A DNA stretch of 64,000 bases from Paracentrotus lividus (lineage: Eukaryota; Echinodermata; Echinoidea; Camarodonta; Echinidae). The stretch's first letter is position 1; the number at the start of each line of letters is the position of its first letter. A program made the translations under genes and the position numbers. The stretch covers positions 17,530,720 through 17,594,719 of the forward strand of contig CALNVZ010003434.1 in assembly GCA_940671915.1 (NCBI GenBank), read 5' to 3'. The notes beneath the pieces were generated by a model. That model had not been told where the DNA came from. It made no database searches and saw only the letters and a list, made by a program, of their open reading frames with translations. This document shows, one piece after another, positions 11,201 through 21,704 of this stretch.

Positions 11201-13201
11201 GGCATAAATTGTTTAATTTGTATAGAACTCCAATGGACCTTGATATTTTTGTACATATCGAACCAAGATGAGGCTTCCAAGAAAGGTATTCATTTAAAAT
11301 TACACCTAAAAACTGAATATAATAACCTTTGTTATAGCCTTTCCTCCTATAATAAGGTTACAAAGATTTACCGGGACCTTCTTTACTTTAGTACGAAATA
11401 TTATGTATTTAGTTTTGTCAAAATTTAAAAATAATTTATTTGAAGAGAACCATTTATTTAATTTATCCAGTTCATTTTTTGCTGATGATACAAGTTTTTC
11501 TATATTTTTATGCGATAATGAAACCGTTGTATCATCAGCAAACAAAGAAAAGTTTAGAATTGGAGAACAATTAATTATATCATTTATGTAAATGAGAAAA
11601 AGGAGCGGTCCTAGCACCGATCCTTACATTCAGAAAGACATTACGATCTTTTACAATCATCATTCCAATAAAAAAAAATTATATATGAACCTTAAAATGC
11701 TTTTTCAAAAGGAGCCATGGCAGATTAGGGTTAAACTTATAATCAGAACATAATAATCAAACTATCCAAAATGTAAAAAATTCTGATGTGATCATAAAAT
11801 ATTTTAAAAACACAGAGGGTAACTTTTTATGCATGCCAATACCTCATTGATTTACCCAATATACATATGTAGAATTTAATACCCTTTAATAGCTGATTTC
11901 ATATTTTTGTGAAAAAAATCAACAAAGAAAATGGGATTCCCTCGGCAGAGCGCCTGTCTGGTAATCAGGACTTAAAACAAGCTTCATCACTTTACTGTTA
12001 TCCCTGGCATATTTCCCTTATGCATTGTTCACACAGAGCTGAGTTGGGAGTACGAGTTTGAGAGAGTAGTTGCGAGTCGGTTTTGGGGGCAAGTTTGGAC
12101 AACTCTTTGTTTAACTCCTGATAACTCTCGATTACTCGCCGCAACTCGGCACAGCTCTAAACAAATCGTGGCAACTCCAAGCAAGTCGCGCGAGGTAGTA
12201 AGCTCACGCAATTTTTTACAAATTTGTCAAGCTCTTGAGAACTCCTGAACGACTCGGTCTAACTCTTAACAACTCAAAGTAGACTTGCAAAACTTGTAAA
12301 AGACTCGTCATGGACTCTTCGCAGCTCGTGAAAAATCAGGTCAATTTGCATAAATTTCCATATACGAGTCTAGTACTCGTGTGAAGATCTTGTCAACTCG
12401 CAATTATTCGACTTCACTCGTAATGCACTTTGCTAAACTTGGGACAAAATCAGAATCACTTGAACAGCACTCGGTATTACTCGCTTATAACTCTTTGCTA
12501 CTCGTACTGGACTCGATTTAAACTCGGTACAATCTTGAGTTTCTATGAGTTGAGCTGACAGAAACTCGCAGAGACTCGTACTTTCAACTCGCCTCAGTGT
12601 GAACACCCACTTTTTAAGTCATATAGAGGTCGGAACTACTCGTCTGAAGCTCTTGACAAACATGATTAAGTTGACTCCACTCGTCATGTGCTCCGTTTAA
12701 TTCGCATTTTACTCGGTGCAAATTTGTACCATTTTACCCCTAGTTTCCGCAAGTTACAGCTCGCAGAAGCTCGCAGGGACTTGTAGATCTAACTCGCCTC
12801 TGTGTGAACAATGCATAAGCTGATTTCTATCCTTCGAGGATTAAAAACTTAAAGGATTTCACAGACGTATCGACTTGGGTTTGCCATAGTTCAGTCGGTA
12901 GAGCGCCAGTTTAGTTATCAGGATGTCTCAGGTTCGAATCCCCATAGAATCCTACTTGTATTTTCTTTGCTAATTTTTTTTCATATCATATAATTCTTGT
13001 CAGTTTCCTTCATTGTTCAAATCAATATTTTATGTCAGCTTCTTTTAAAGCTATTGAAGTCTGAATAGTCCTTTATTGATTATGATTATCTTATTTTCCC
13101 TGAAATAGATCCTACCGTCTGAAGCTGAAGAACGTCAGCTGCGACAAAGCCAAATGTTGAGTAACAGCCAGATGAGTTTGAACTACCAAACACCAATGTG
13201 A
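1205..13201 (+). CDS. INPP5K: Inositol polyphosphate 5-phosphatase with SKICH domain (INPP5K/SKIP-like), 9 exons
   Basis: The exons I assign are 1205-1230, 1858-2077, 2873-2989, 4245-4420, 5596-5817, 7220-7385, 9141-9278, 10065-10262 and 13109-13201. They join in frame to 451 codons plus TGA, close to the 448 residues of human INPP5K. The family removes the 5-phosphate from phosphoinositides such as PI(3,4,5)P3 and PI(4,5)P2, and INPP5K acts at the ER and plasma membrane. Catalytic-fold motifs appear in order: STWNVAT, GLQEV (metal-binding Glu), GNKG, WFGDLNYRIED, SPAWTDRILW and WSDHRPVSAEF. Exons 7-8 encode the SKICH domain (SSWDWVGLYKVGF, then YVTYVWAAP), which targets INPP5K to membranes. 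The last exon gives a short polar tail like that of INPP5K and lacks the long Pro-rich extensions of INPP5J. The first exon is tiny (26 bp) and is the least certain. INPP5J is the main alternative. Confidence 0.88.
1341..1369. repeat. Perfect GC-rich 13-bp stem-loop
   Basis: GCAGCCCGTACAC (1341-1353) is followed by a 3-nt loop and then its exact reverse complement (1357-1369). It lies in intron 1 of INPP5K and is much more GC-rich than its surroundings. Function unknown. Confidence 0.8.
2062..2530. repeat. Local degenerate duplication of the exon-2 splice-donor region
   Basis: The true donor at 2078 (ATG|gtaagaag) and about 70 following bases reappear, diverged, from about 2214, with a decoy donor at 2241 (CCATG|gtaagaag). 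A further piece (about 2155-2215) resembles 2459-2530, which carries a third gtaag at 2493. Shared blocks include an ACAACCAAAACAAAA-like run and TTGGAGCTG. An in-frame stop at 2126-2128 means the decoy donors would truncate the phosphatase. Confidence 0.5.
2370..2432 (+). repeat. SINE 3' tail remnant
   Basis: An AAAGCGCTTTAAAAG-type segment is followed by (ATT)n. It resembles the 3' ends of the tRNA-derived SINEs elsewhere in the window (8.4, 37.1 and 52.2 kb). No tRNA-like head is attached. Confidence 0.4.
3211..3245. repeat. 14-bp perfect hairpin in INPP5K intron 3
   Basis: CTGAAAAGAAACAC and its reverse complement are separated by 7 bases. The right arm looks like a polypyrimidine tract plus cag acceptor, but no coding exon follows. 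Confidence 0.7.
5922..6062 (-). mobile_element. Non-LTR retrotransposon 3' end fragment
   Basis: Several ATTCA units are followed by an ATTTATTG/ACATGG-type tract, read as the 3' end of a minus-strand element. The same arrangement starts the larger retrotransposon at 10395. Only the 3' non-coding end seems present, as expected for 5'-truncated insertions. It lies in an INPP5K intron. Confidence 0.5.
6278..6452. repeat. (CAT)n microsatellite, interrupted
   Basis: About 175 bp of ATC/CAT triplets lie in intron 5 of INPP5K. His-rich or Asp-rich reading frames across it on both strands are artefacts of the triplet. Confidence 0.9.
6985..7106. repeat. Degenerate CAT/CAC-rich low-complexity tract
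   Basis: Interrupted CAT, CAC and TCC triplets lie upstream of the 7220 exon. A T10 run follows at about 7136-7148. Confidence 0.6.
8163..8273 (+). mobile_element. tRNA-derived SINE head with (AAT)n
   Basis: TGGTTGAGTGG matches a pol III A box and GGTTCAAGCCC a B box, about 45 bp apart. A perfect (AAT)14-like run follows (about 8231-8272). The body looks truncated or swapped for the microsatellite. It lies in an INPP5K intron. Confidence 0.6.
8395..8536 (+). mobile_element. SINE 3' body and tail
   Basis: The blocks GAGCGCCCTTCGGGG, TATTAAAGCTGGGTAAT and GAGCACTCTACAGAGTGGAT end in (ATT)n. The last block recurs at 46573-46595 in a receptor intron, so these are copies of one family. Confidence 0.6.
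8728..9105. mobile_element. Motif-built inverted element, copy 1 (TTGGTCTAAT family)
   Basis: The first half is made of diverged repeats of about 13 bp around CACTTGGTCTAAT (variants with TTTTGTCTAAT). The second half is made of the reverse complement (ATTAGACCAAATGG). There is no coding capacity. A second copy lies at 14902-15216. The ends share an ACACCCACTT-like terminus. It is probably a non-autonomous DNA element; its class is unknown to me. Confidence 0.6.
10395..11625 (-). pseudogene. Non-LTR retrotransposon reverse transcriptase, 5'-truncated and broken
   Basis: On the minus strand, 11617-11306 encodes reverse-transcriptase motifs: SVLGPLLFLIYIND, then FADDT (the catalytic F/YADD box) and a KTKYIIF segment. 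After frameshifts and stops in 11300-11093, frame 11092-10745 gives the C-terminal region (KKAIRIICNAPF, LPLKDLITLNSLVFMFKLH, FPKLWNKLS) typical of L2/CR1/Jockey-like non-LTR elements. The 3' end near 10395 carries a short TTGAA-type repeat tail. Endonuclease and upstream RT motifs are missing, because a stop replaces the codon just before GSVLGP. It is therefore a dead, 5'-truncated copy in an INPP5K intron. The clade assignment is an inference. Confidence 0.85.
10664..10690. repeat. Poly-G tract
   Basis: A G-run of about 18 with one interruption lies inside the retrotransposon 3' region. Another G14 run lies at 9942-9955. Confidence 0.8.
12017..12819. mobile_element. TIR element built of AACTCG repeats
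   Basis: The ends are exact inverted repeats of 22 bp (CTTATGCATTGTTCACACAG plus two bases at the left; reverse complement at 12798-12819). The left 60-70 bp carry CGAGTT/GAGTTG words. The rest, to the right end, is crowded with AACTCG/GACTCG/AACTCT at irregular spacing of about 10-13 bp. A copy of the right end (CAACTCGCCTCAGTGTGAAC) also sits internally at about 12583-12602. There is no coding capacity. ATGCAT at both ends could be a target-site duplication or part of the TIR. It lies in the last intron of INPP5K. Confidence 0.75.
12886..12957 (+). mobile_element. tRNA-like SINE head
   Basis: TAGTTCAGTCGGTAGAGC (A-box region) and CAGGTTCGAATCC (B box) are spaced as in a tRNA. No clean cloverleaf or adjoining tail was found, so it is called a SINE fragment, not a functional tRNA. 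It lies about 150 bp before the last INPP5K exon. Confidence 0.6.
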
Positions 13202-13409
13202 GCACTTCAATATCAGCCAGAAGTAAGTCAACACGTATCAGTATAATTAACACTGAACACCGTACACTGAAATACAAGAGAAGGTGCTGCTTAACCAAGT
13301 ACTAGTAAGAACTTAAGCACCATAAGTATAGTCAACTCATACCAAGTACCAAGTGTGTATGAATGACAATTAAATTGAGCACTGGAAGATGGAGATGTAT
13401 TGATGCTGC

Positions 13410-13415
13410 AATAAA
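13410..13415 (+). promoter_or_regulatory. Candidate polyadenylation signal of INPP5K
   Basis: This is the first AATAAA after the stop at 13199-13201, giving a 3' UTR of about 230 bp. A longer UTR running into the SINE at 13530 cannot be excluded. Confidence 0.4.
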
Positions 13416-13529
13416 AAATGCTAACACCTCAACATCATCTTTCAGTATGCCATCCCTTACCAATCCTGTATGATCGGCACCTAGCACCTAACACTGAAAT
13501 AATGTAGATGTGTTGTAGTCTTGTAGAAC

Positions 13530-13745
13530 AGTCGAGGACGGTTGATGAACAATTTGAATCCCGGCCACCTCACAGTGTCCTTTGGCATGACACTAATGTA
13601 TACATGCCACACTTGATCCGGGTGAGGTACATGTGTATGGATACTTGGCAGGAATTAATTTCTTTGAGTGCTAGGCTGCCATCTGGTAGTCATGCCAAAG
13701 CCAGGGTGATATTGGAGCACCAGAAGTGTCAAATCTGACATAGCA
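13530..13745 (+). mobile_element. SINE copy downstream of INPP5K
   Basis: A B-box-like TTTGAATCCCGGCC is followed by the conserved SINE body (ACAGTGTCCTTTGGCATGAC, ATACATGCCACACTTGATCC, TACTTGGCAGGAATTAATTT). The tRNA-like 5' part is weak and the 3' end has no clean simple repeat. Confidence 0.6.
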
Positions 13746-14054
13746 TGGTTTGAATGGCTGCCAACCCTTGCCATTCTTTTACACAGAAAGTTTTAAGCTT
13801 TTTTTCAGGCAGTTCACCATTTTGTGACTGAACCTGTTTCATGCAGATTGATATGCATACATGCCTTATGCATTGTAATCTGCATTAGTCGCCCCGCTGT
13901 AGTCGTTGGGTTTATGTTTTATGGGTTTTTTTTCCAGTTATGAATGAGTGAAATTCATGAGGGTTGTGTGTGCGTGCCTTTATTTCATAAAAATTGCTCT
14001 TCTTTTTTTTTTGACGATACGCAATATACGCTTTTACACAGTAATTGGTGTGAC

Positions 14055-14198
14055 AACAGGAGCCTGTTTCTCGAAACTGTCATACTATAACTCCAAGTTT
14101 GTGGACATCCCATTAAAACGTGTGTTAATTCTACAACACGTGTCCCTATGGGTTGTCCATGAATTTATGACGATGTCGAGAAACGTGCCTCAGGAATG
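14055..14198. mobile_element. ~145-bp palindromic MITE, family A copy 1
   Basis: CAGGAGCCTGTTTCTCGAAA on the left pairs with the right end (GAGAAACGTGCCTCAGG). Inner segments AAGTTTGTGGACATCCCA and GGGTTGTCCATGAATTTAT also pair. The same element recurs at 28644-28784. Confidence 0.75.
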
Positions 14199-14901
14199 AT
14201 GTATATTTCCCAAATAACACACAGTAAATATTTGATACCCAAATTAAGAGGAACGCAGAAATTATTGTACGCTGATGACAATCTGTTGTATGTTATCTAA
14301 AATCATCTGTTAAAATATAACCTTAGTATGAAAAGCTGAACACGCCAGGAACAGAGCTTCTAAACAGAACTAAACAACAAGGAAAATCTTTAATCGTCTT
14401 TTGGATGAAACTGGGCAATGTACAAATTTTTCATCTGTACATAATCATGCAGTAGTTACAAAGTTTTTATGTTGACACTGGAAATTGAATTTTTATCCAA
14501 TTATCGCAAAGCACCCATTTTGTAAAATGTGTAATTCACTGAACTATAAAAAAAGTGATTTTGAATTTATTGGATACATATCTGGTGCTGTTACATGTAT
14601 TTATAATGTACATGTTGGAGGGTAGATTTCTAATGACATGTGTAAATTTGACATTGAATGTGTTTCTTTTGAAACTACAATTATTTACAATGTAGTGAAT
14701 GTTGTCTGTTCAAAGCATTCCACTATTTAAAGGTTTTAAAAACTATGGAAAACAAAAGAGTTAAATCGCTAATGGAGCATCTGAAGAATCTTTGCATTAT
14801 AACTGGAATAAGCAAAGGATTATTAATCTACAATGTACATGTAAACCATTATCTAAATACATGTACATGTTAAGGTAAAATCTTTTCTAGGATCTAGAAT
14901 T

Positions 14902-15216
14902 AAGTGGTCTAATTTCCCCTCGGTGTAATATGTACTTGGTCTAATGACCACTTGGTAAGATTTCCAATTCGTCTAATTACCTTTTGGTTTTGCTTTTTCG
15001 TTAAATTCTCATATGAATATTTGGTCTACATGTACATGTATTACCAGTTTGTTACTGGAATTGACCAAGTGGAAATTAGACTGAACAAGAATTAGACGAA
15101 ATGGTAAATAGGCAAAGTGGCAATTAGACCAAAAGGTGATTATACAAACTGGTTGAAGATGGGATACCATGTGGGGTGAGGCCAAACTGGCATTTAATTA
15201 TAGTCAAGTGGGTTTA
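14902..15216. mobile_element. Motif-built inverted element, copy 2 (TTGGTCTAAT family)
   Basis: As at 8728-9105, the left half has TACTTGGTCTAATGACCA-type units and the right half the inverse (GGCAATTAGACCAAAAGG). The right end (GTGAGGCCAAACTGG ... AAGTGGGTTTA) is the reverse complement of the left end of copy 1. Confidence 0.6.
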
Positions 15217-15239
15217 GACCGATTGGCAATTTACTCATG

Positions 15240-17640
15240 CGACATGCCCCAATGAATATCTGCAACATAATTTGGAATCAGAGAGTGAAAACCCAGGAGC
15301 AACAAAAATGTTGGTCTCCGTAAATGTAGGCCTGTGTTGCACAAACTTCTTTAAAATAAAAAGTGCCAATGATGTTGCATTGAAGATAAAGTTTCATGTT
15401 GGCTTAATGAACCTAAATAGAATAGACAGGGTTTTGTTATTGGCAGCAAGAAAGGAGTTGAATCGAACATCATAGAATTAAGGCGTTTTTTTAAGCTCTC
15501 AAGCATATATATGTTTTGATCATTCCCCGTGATGCAAGAATGTATCAAAAATCACCTTGTTTGTTTGTACCCATTGAAAGTATATATGTATATTTGCTTT
15601 TTTATATAACTGCATTACAGTTTATATAAATTTCTCTTTTTTTCTCACATTCACTCAAGTGTTACAATTTTATGAAGATATTCAGTAATTTATTGCAATT
15701 ATGATGTACATGTATACCTATTAGTAATATACAAAAATGTATTTATGTGATGTGTGTATATTTATTGTACAAAATATCTAAGAATGTGAATTTTAACTCA
15801 ATATTGCCCAAAAGGAAATGCCAAATATGTTCTGTTAGAAATACAGAGAGTGCTTTCAAATTCATGATAGCCATAATACTTCTCTTCCAACTATTACATT
15901 TTTTAAAATTATTTCATATTCGAGGTTAAAACTCTTATACCTTCATACCAAGATTTTTCAGATTATTTCTTGGAATACTAAATACATGTAGGTATATGGA
16001 ATCACTAAAGGCATGTACATGTAGCAGTAGAAAAAAAAATGGTGTAATTGTTGCCTCAGATTAGTAACAATTTGTTAAAATTGTAAATTGCAAAAAGATA
16101 AGTTTTGCAGATTTGATATGAAGGGTAGATAAACGCGAACTCTCGACAAGCTTTGAAATAGTTTGCAAAAGTAAAATTCTTGTTTGCTTTTTTGACAAAC
16201 CTAATTGAATGATATGAAAACATGATTTTAAAGAATTTGAAATTATTAGGATATTACCAAAAGGATCATTTGAAAGTTGCCAAGAATTTTGCTAAAAAAA
16301 CTCAATATGAGAAATTGAAAAAAATAGAAATAAACAGGATGTCGGGAATAGGTTTTAAAAAAAAATAGTCAAAAGAAGAAAATGTGGACAAGTTATCTAA
16401 TACTTGAATTTCAAATTAACCTTTAAAATCTCTTTGCTCGCACACGATTTGCCCCCGATAAACAGAACTTCTCACTGGTGTCGTTGTCCTGAATAAACTA
16501 AACAATGGTATCACCCCTCATTTCACTTCTAAGTCCTCCCCCATTTAGCTGGATTCTTTTCAGCAATCTTTATCCTAAATGTTGATTTGTCAAAATAACA
16601 AACCACAAAAGAAGATTAATGAGATCATTAATTTCCCATTCAAATCTTGGAGGAGACTGAATAGAAAGAAAAACAGAGTGATGATGAAGCAGATTCTGCG
16701 ACGAGTTAATTTCATCATTTGATAAATGAGCAGAGAGGTGGGGGTAAATTATCATACTTAGCTCTTTTATTCTCCGGCTTATTTTTGAAATAATAAATAA
16801 GAATAGTTCAGGGCAGGTGTTTTTGAATTTTATTTGATGAATTATGTTGTGGTTAAAAGATGGGTTGCTTCAAGAAATCCTTGACCCTTGCGTTGGATGA
16901 TTAAACATTGTGTGTTGTAATTCATTAGGCTTAGAATGGATCCTAGAGCAGAGTTTAGCATCCATTTGAGGTTTAGGTAACAATATGAAAAGTAGGATTT
17001 CATCAACAAAAGATAAACACTTCATCATTCTTGCAACGAAACAAAAGTGACAGCCATGAATACAACAGAATAAATATTAATGGAATAAGGAGGAATTTTA
17101 GAATTAAATTTGACAAGATCCAGGGTAACCGACAAATTTGAGGGCAGAAAAGCCATAATTACTTCTTTTGACAACATTTGCTAAAAGGTATTTATCTACA
17201 CAAACACACTTGTGATGTAATATAGTCTATTTTCCCTTTAAAGCAAATTTTAAGATTATATATGAGAGATGGGAGACAATTTCAAATGATGAAAACGTCA
17301 GTTGTTTTTTAAAGCTAATCCAAGAGATGATATACTCCTTGAGTTTATGCTATTTTCTCTATCTTCTATAGGAGATAGATTTTGTTTGTTTGTTGATTTT
17401 TTAAGGAAAGAATAAATATGAACATTTGCACTCCATTCTTAAAATGAAAAAAAAAAATCTCCTTTCACGCAAATATTTTTGAATATTATACCATCATATG
17501 CACAATACAATTTTCATGCATAAACAATGCACTTATGAATATTTAACCAGACGATTATTATTTACCACCTACATGCCATAATTTATAATAAAAACAAAAT
17601 TAATGTCTTGCATTTAGGGGGATGGATACAGTACAGTATC
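15240..17640. other. Intergenic, no gene recognised
   Basis: AT-rich DNA with only short chance reading frames. There is no convincing exon, RNA gene or repeat apart from scattered A/T runs and ACATGT words. Confidence 0.5.
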
Positions 17641-17642
17641 TA

Positions 17643-19636
17643 AACACAACACAAAAAGAAAGTTCCCCCTATTTCAGATATCAATAATTTTTAAACTAGG
17701 ATGAATTTAAAAAGTCTAATGATATGTCCATGTAGGGAATTTAATTAACTACAATGGGAACAAATTTTAGGAAAAATCATCAAATCATGCTTCAGTAAGC
17801 AATGGTTGAATGCAAAAATGTCATTTTTTGAAGTTCACAATCCCAAAATGACAACTTTGATTCAATGATAACGGACCTAGTTTCAAATTTTAAACATTTT
17901 ACACGTCTGAATGTATGCAAAAACGTGCTTCCCAATATACGGAAAAGAAATTTGCGTCAAATTTCACGGTTGAGTGAGCATGCATCAAAAATTGCCAAAA
18001 TTGCCATTTTTACTTCTTTGCCATGGTATATTTTATCAAATATGATGGAATTCCTGTTGTGGAAGTGTATGTAACTAATATCCATTCATTTACGGTTGAA
18101 TGAACCCATCAATCAACCAAAAAATAGGCCATTTTAGAAATATGAAAAGTCATTGTAGTCATTTTATGCACTAGATAAATAAAAATAAATTTTTTGGGTT
18201 TTCTTTATATTCTTTGGGCATGTGTCAATGATCCCATGGCATTTATTTACAAATCCATGCTTCAGTGAGCACGTGAGACTGGAAAAGCCCTTTTCTCACG
18301 TACGGACTAAAATTCAAATTCTTAGTTTGATTGAATATAACAATTCTTTTCGGGGAGTACTTTTGATTATATTTTCATAAAAATCCTGATGTTTTACGCC
18401 TCAGTGGGCCCAAGATACAAGAAAATCATGAAAATAAGAAGAAAGTTTGGGGCTTCGTCATGGTTCAGTGACTTTTCGAATACGTAATTTGAGTAAAGAT
18501 CATGTTAGTTTATAGAGACCAGTTGAAGCTATGTGCAAAGTTTCATAAAATAATTCACAGTCAAATGGACAAAAACTGACAATTAAAATTTGCTAAATTT
18601 CACTTTTATTAAACTTTTGTTAAACCTCGGTAAATACATGTAAAGTCAATGGAAGAGGAAATCAATACCTGATAAATGTGAAATTCGGCCAATTTCATTG
18701 GTGATTATTGTTAATTCTACCGTGAGTTACATGTATGTCACGAAACTTGGCACACAGCTTCAACTGATCTCCAACTAACATGATCTTGATTCAAATTACG
18801 GATTCGAAAAGTCACTGAACCATGACGAAGCCCGAAACTTTCTTCTTATTTGCATGATTTTCTTGTATCTTGTGCCCACTGAGGCGTGAAACAGCTGGAT
18901 TTTTGTGAAAATAAAATCAAAAGTACTCCCCAAAAAGAATAGTTATATTCAGTAAAAGTAAGAATTTGAATTTTAGTCCATACGTGGAAAAAGGGCTTTT
19001 CCAGTCTCAGGTGCTCACTGAAGCGTGAATTTGTAAATAAATGCCGTATGATCATTGACACGTGCCCAAAGAATATATATAAAAGCCAATAAATGTTATT
19101 GAGATGCTTTCTAGTGCATAAAATTACTACAATGACTCTTCGCAATTCTAAAATTGCCTATTTTTTGGTTGATTGATGGGTTCATTCAACCGTGAATGAA
19201 TGGACATTGTTTGCATACACTTCCACAACAGGAATTCCCTCACATTTTATCGATTATACCATGGCAAAGAAGTAAAAATCGCAGTTTGGGCAATTATTGC
19301 TGCATGCTCACTCAACCGTGAAATTTGACGCAAATTTTGTTTCCATATGTTAGGAAGCACGTTTTGCATACATTCTGACGTGTAAATTGTTTAAAATCTG
19401 AAAATCGATATCATTGAATCAAAGTTGTGATTTTAGGCTTGCGAACTTCAAAAAATGATATTTTTACATTCAACCATTAATCACTGACGCATGACTTCAT
19501 GATTTTTCCTAAAATTCGCTCCCATGGTAGCTAATTAAATTCCTTACATGGACATATAATTAGATTTTTAAAATTCCTCCTAGTTCAAAAGTGATTGATA
19601 TCTGCAATAGGGGGAACTTTCTTTTTGTTTTGTGTT
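17643..19636. mobile_element. ~2-kb foldback element with ~900-bp inverted arms
   Basis: 17643-~18545 is repeated in inverted orientation at ~18740-19636, around an unpaired loop of roughly 190 bp. The outer ends read AACACAACACAAAAAGAAAG and its near-complement and are flanked on both sides by TA (17641-17642, 19637-19638), consistent with a TA target duplication as in Tc1/mariner-like elements. Arm divergence looks modest by eye, with small indels. Each arm carries about six copies of a TCACG-N-TTCAGTGAGC-like motif near 17786, 17965, 18091, 18256, 18395 and 18459 in the left arm. No transposase frame is present, so the element is non-autonomous. Confidence 0.85.
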
Positions 19637-19639
19637 TAT

Positions 19640-21465
19640 AAAAACCAATCTATTTTCCCATACATATAATCAATCCCGTCATGATAATTGATAATATTGA
19701 CTTGTACGTATAGCGCTACAGTCTGGCTAAGTCTTTATACAGTCTTCAAACAGATTTTGTAATAATTTCCAGTAATACTGGCTACACGTACATATAAAAA
19801 AACGTTTATTTAATGCAAAGTGAGTGAGCTAGATTTGCAGATCAAAATGAGATGGTGCTTTATGCTAACCACAACCTTGTACAAATTGAGTCCAGCAATT
19901 AAATTCTATTGATATTTATAGGCTACTCGAGGACTAACTCCTGTTCATTGTGAAGCATCTAGATAATATGTTGGGGCAAATAGTGGCAATCCATTTATAT
20001 TTTTTAAATGGAAATAATTTATTTGAGGATGTACATTGTACATTTGTCCTCAAATGGATGACATAAAAATCAAGGTGCATACATGTAAATGTACATGTAC
20101 TCTAACATATACATGTACAATCCTAAACCCCTCATAATAGAAAGGGGGAAAATGAACACAATTCTGAGTTCTGGTAACTTTTGTGGTGCTTTTTCATTCT
20201 TGATTTTATCACATTAGAAAGTTAATTTATTGCTCTTTATATTGTCACCTTACTGTACTTCCCATGGTGATGTTATGTCTGAAAACGTGGCAAAGTGAAG
20301 TGCCAAATGCATTGATATTGCTCAAATTGAATTTCTGCAACAAAATCTTGAGCCTTGATAACTGTGAAGGTATGTTTTGATCATTCTTGATTTGATTTTA
20401 TTCGTCGAGTGTACATTTATGATAGAATAGAAAGAAACACCGACAAGGATAGCCCATGAAAGCCGAAAAGGCTTATTTACAATGGGGTCCTTTCTAGTGA
20501 AACGTAGGCTATATATGACATAATGAGAACAAAATATAATAACTAAAAGAATACATACATATAACAACAGATTGATTTCAATACCATTGAAATGTTCATA
20601 ATTCCTTTTCTTGTTGGTCAATACCCTTTTCATTGTTGTTTGTATTTATTAAAAAAAAAAGAAAAAGGAATAATGGAGTCCTAGATATGTTTTTTGTTTT
20701 ATTTTGGGTGTAACACTGACCTACATGTACACATCTCACTGAAATTGTTGATCATTTGCCTGTTTATTGCTGTTTAACATAGAATTTGGAAGCATTTTAT
20801 CACTTGTTATGCAAGCTTTTTTATGATGTCAATACATCTAGTTTTAATTGTGAGTACAATTAAACCATGTCAGTTCCTTCGGATTTAATGCATTTTTTTG
20901 TTGAGTAGAAGTACTTAGTGTATGTGAACATGTTTTTTTCTATATGAACTATATATTGTTAACAGTTGAAAGCATCATGAGAATAATCATCCTTGTATTA
21001 TAATGTGACATTTAACTAAGCTATGAAAATGTATTTAAGGAGCGGAGAACTTATTTAATACAAAGTGTTATGTAAATGAACAGTATGTATACATTATGAA
21101 TTATTATGTAATATGTACATGTACATACATGTATTATATAAAGTTATCACTAAATTCAATTTTTCTCCCTCAAAATTTGTATTTGATATTTTGCAGAAGG
21201 AGCTCTGTGTTTGTATATATTGTTGAACAATAAGATGTATTCTTTTTAATTGCTCTGGTGCCTTTCATGAGTAAATGATATCTTTAATAACATATTGTTT
21301 TGATGAGAGCTAAAAAGGATTTTTAATGCTTCTGACTTTTAGCAGACAATATCCACAAGATGATAGTTTGGGCGTTTCATAATACATACATGTACGCCAC
21401 CAACGTGCAGTACCATGAGATGCCTAAATTTCCTTGTGGGTCGACAGCGTACTTTTCCCTATAGG
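19640..21465. other. Intergenic; possible retroposon tail at 20390-20640
   Basis: No gene was recognised. The segment with GATTTTATTCGTCGAGTGTA and GAAAGCCGAAAAGGCTTATT (20392-20475) resembles the 3' UTR hairpins of minus-strand non-LTR elements, but no coding remnant is attached. Confidence 0.3.
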
Positions 21466-21468
21466 CTA

Positions 21469-21703
21469 TAGACGAATTCGGTTCTGGTGATGTTTTGTCA
21501 TGGTGGCAGCCATTGCTGGGGGGCTTCCAATGAACTACGCATGCTCCTTGTGTGCGCATGTGTGCGTAACAAAGGAAAATGTACAAACGCGCAGACATAC
21601 ATGCACATAGCGCATGCGTAGTACATTGGAAGCTCCCCAGCTATATGGCGGGCACATACATGTAGAGGGTTCACTTCCATGAAACGCTACCTGAATTCGT
21701 CTA
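21469..21703. mobile_element. 235-bp TIR MITE
   Basis: TAGACGAATTC at the left matches GAATTCGTCTA at the right. Inner blocks also pair: GGGGCTTCCAATGAACTACG with CGTAGTACATTGGAAGCTCC, and GTGGCAGCC with GGCGGGCAC. There is no coding capacity. Confidence 0.75.
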
Positions 21704-21704
21704 C

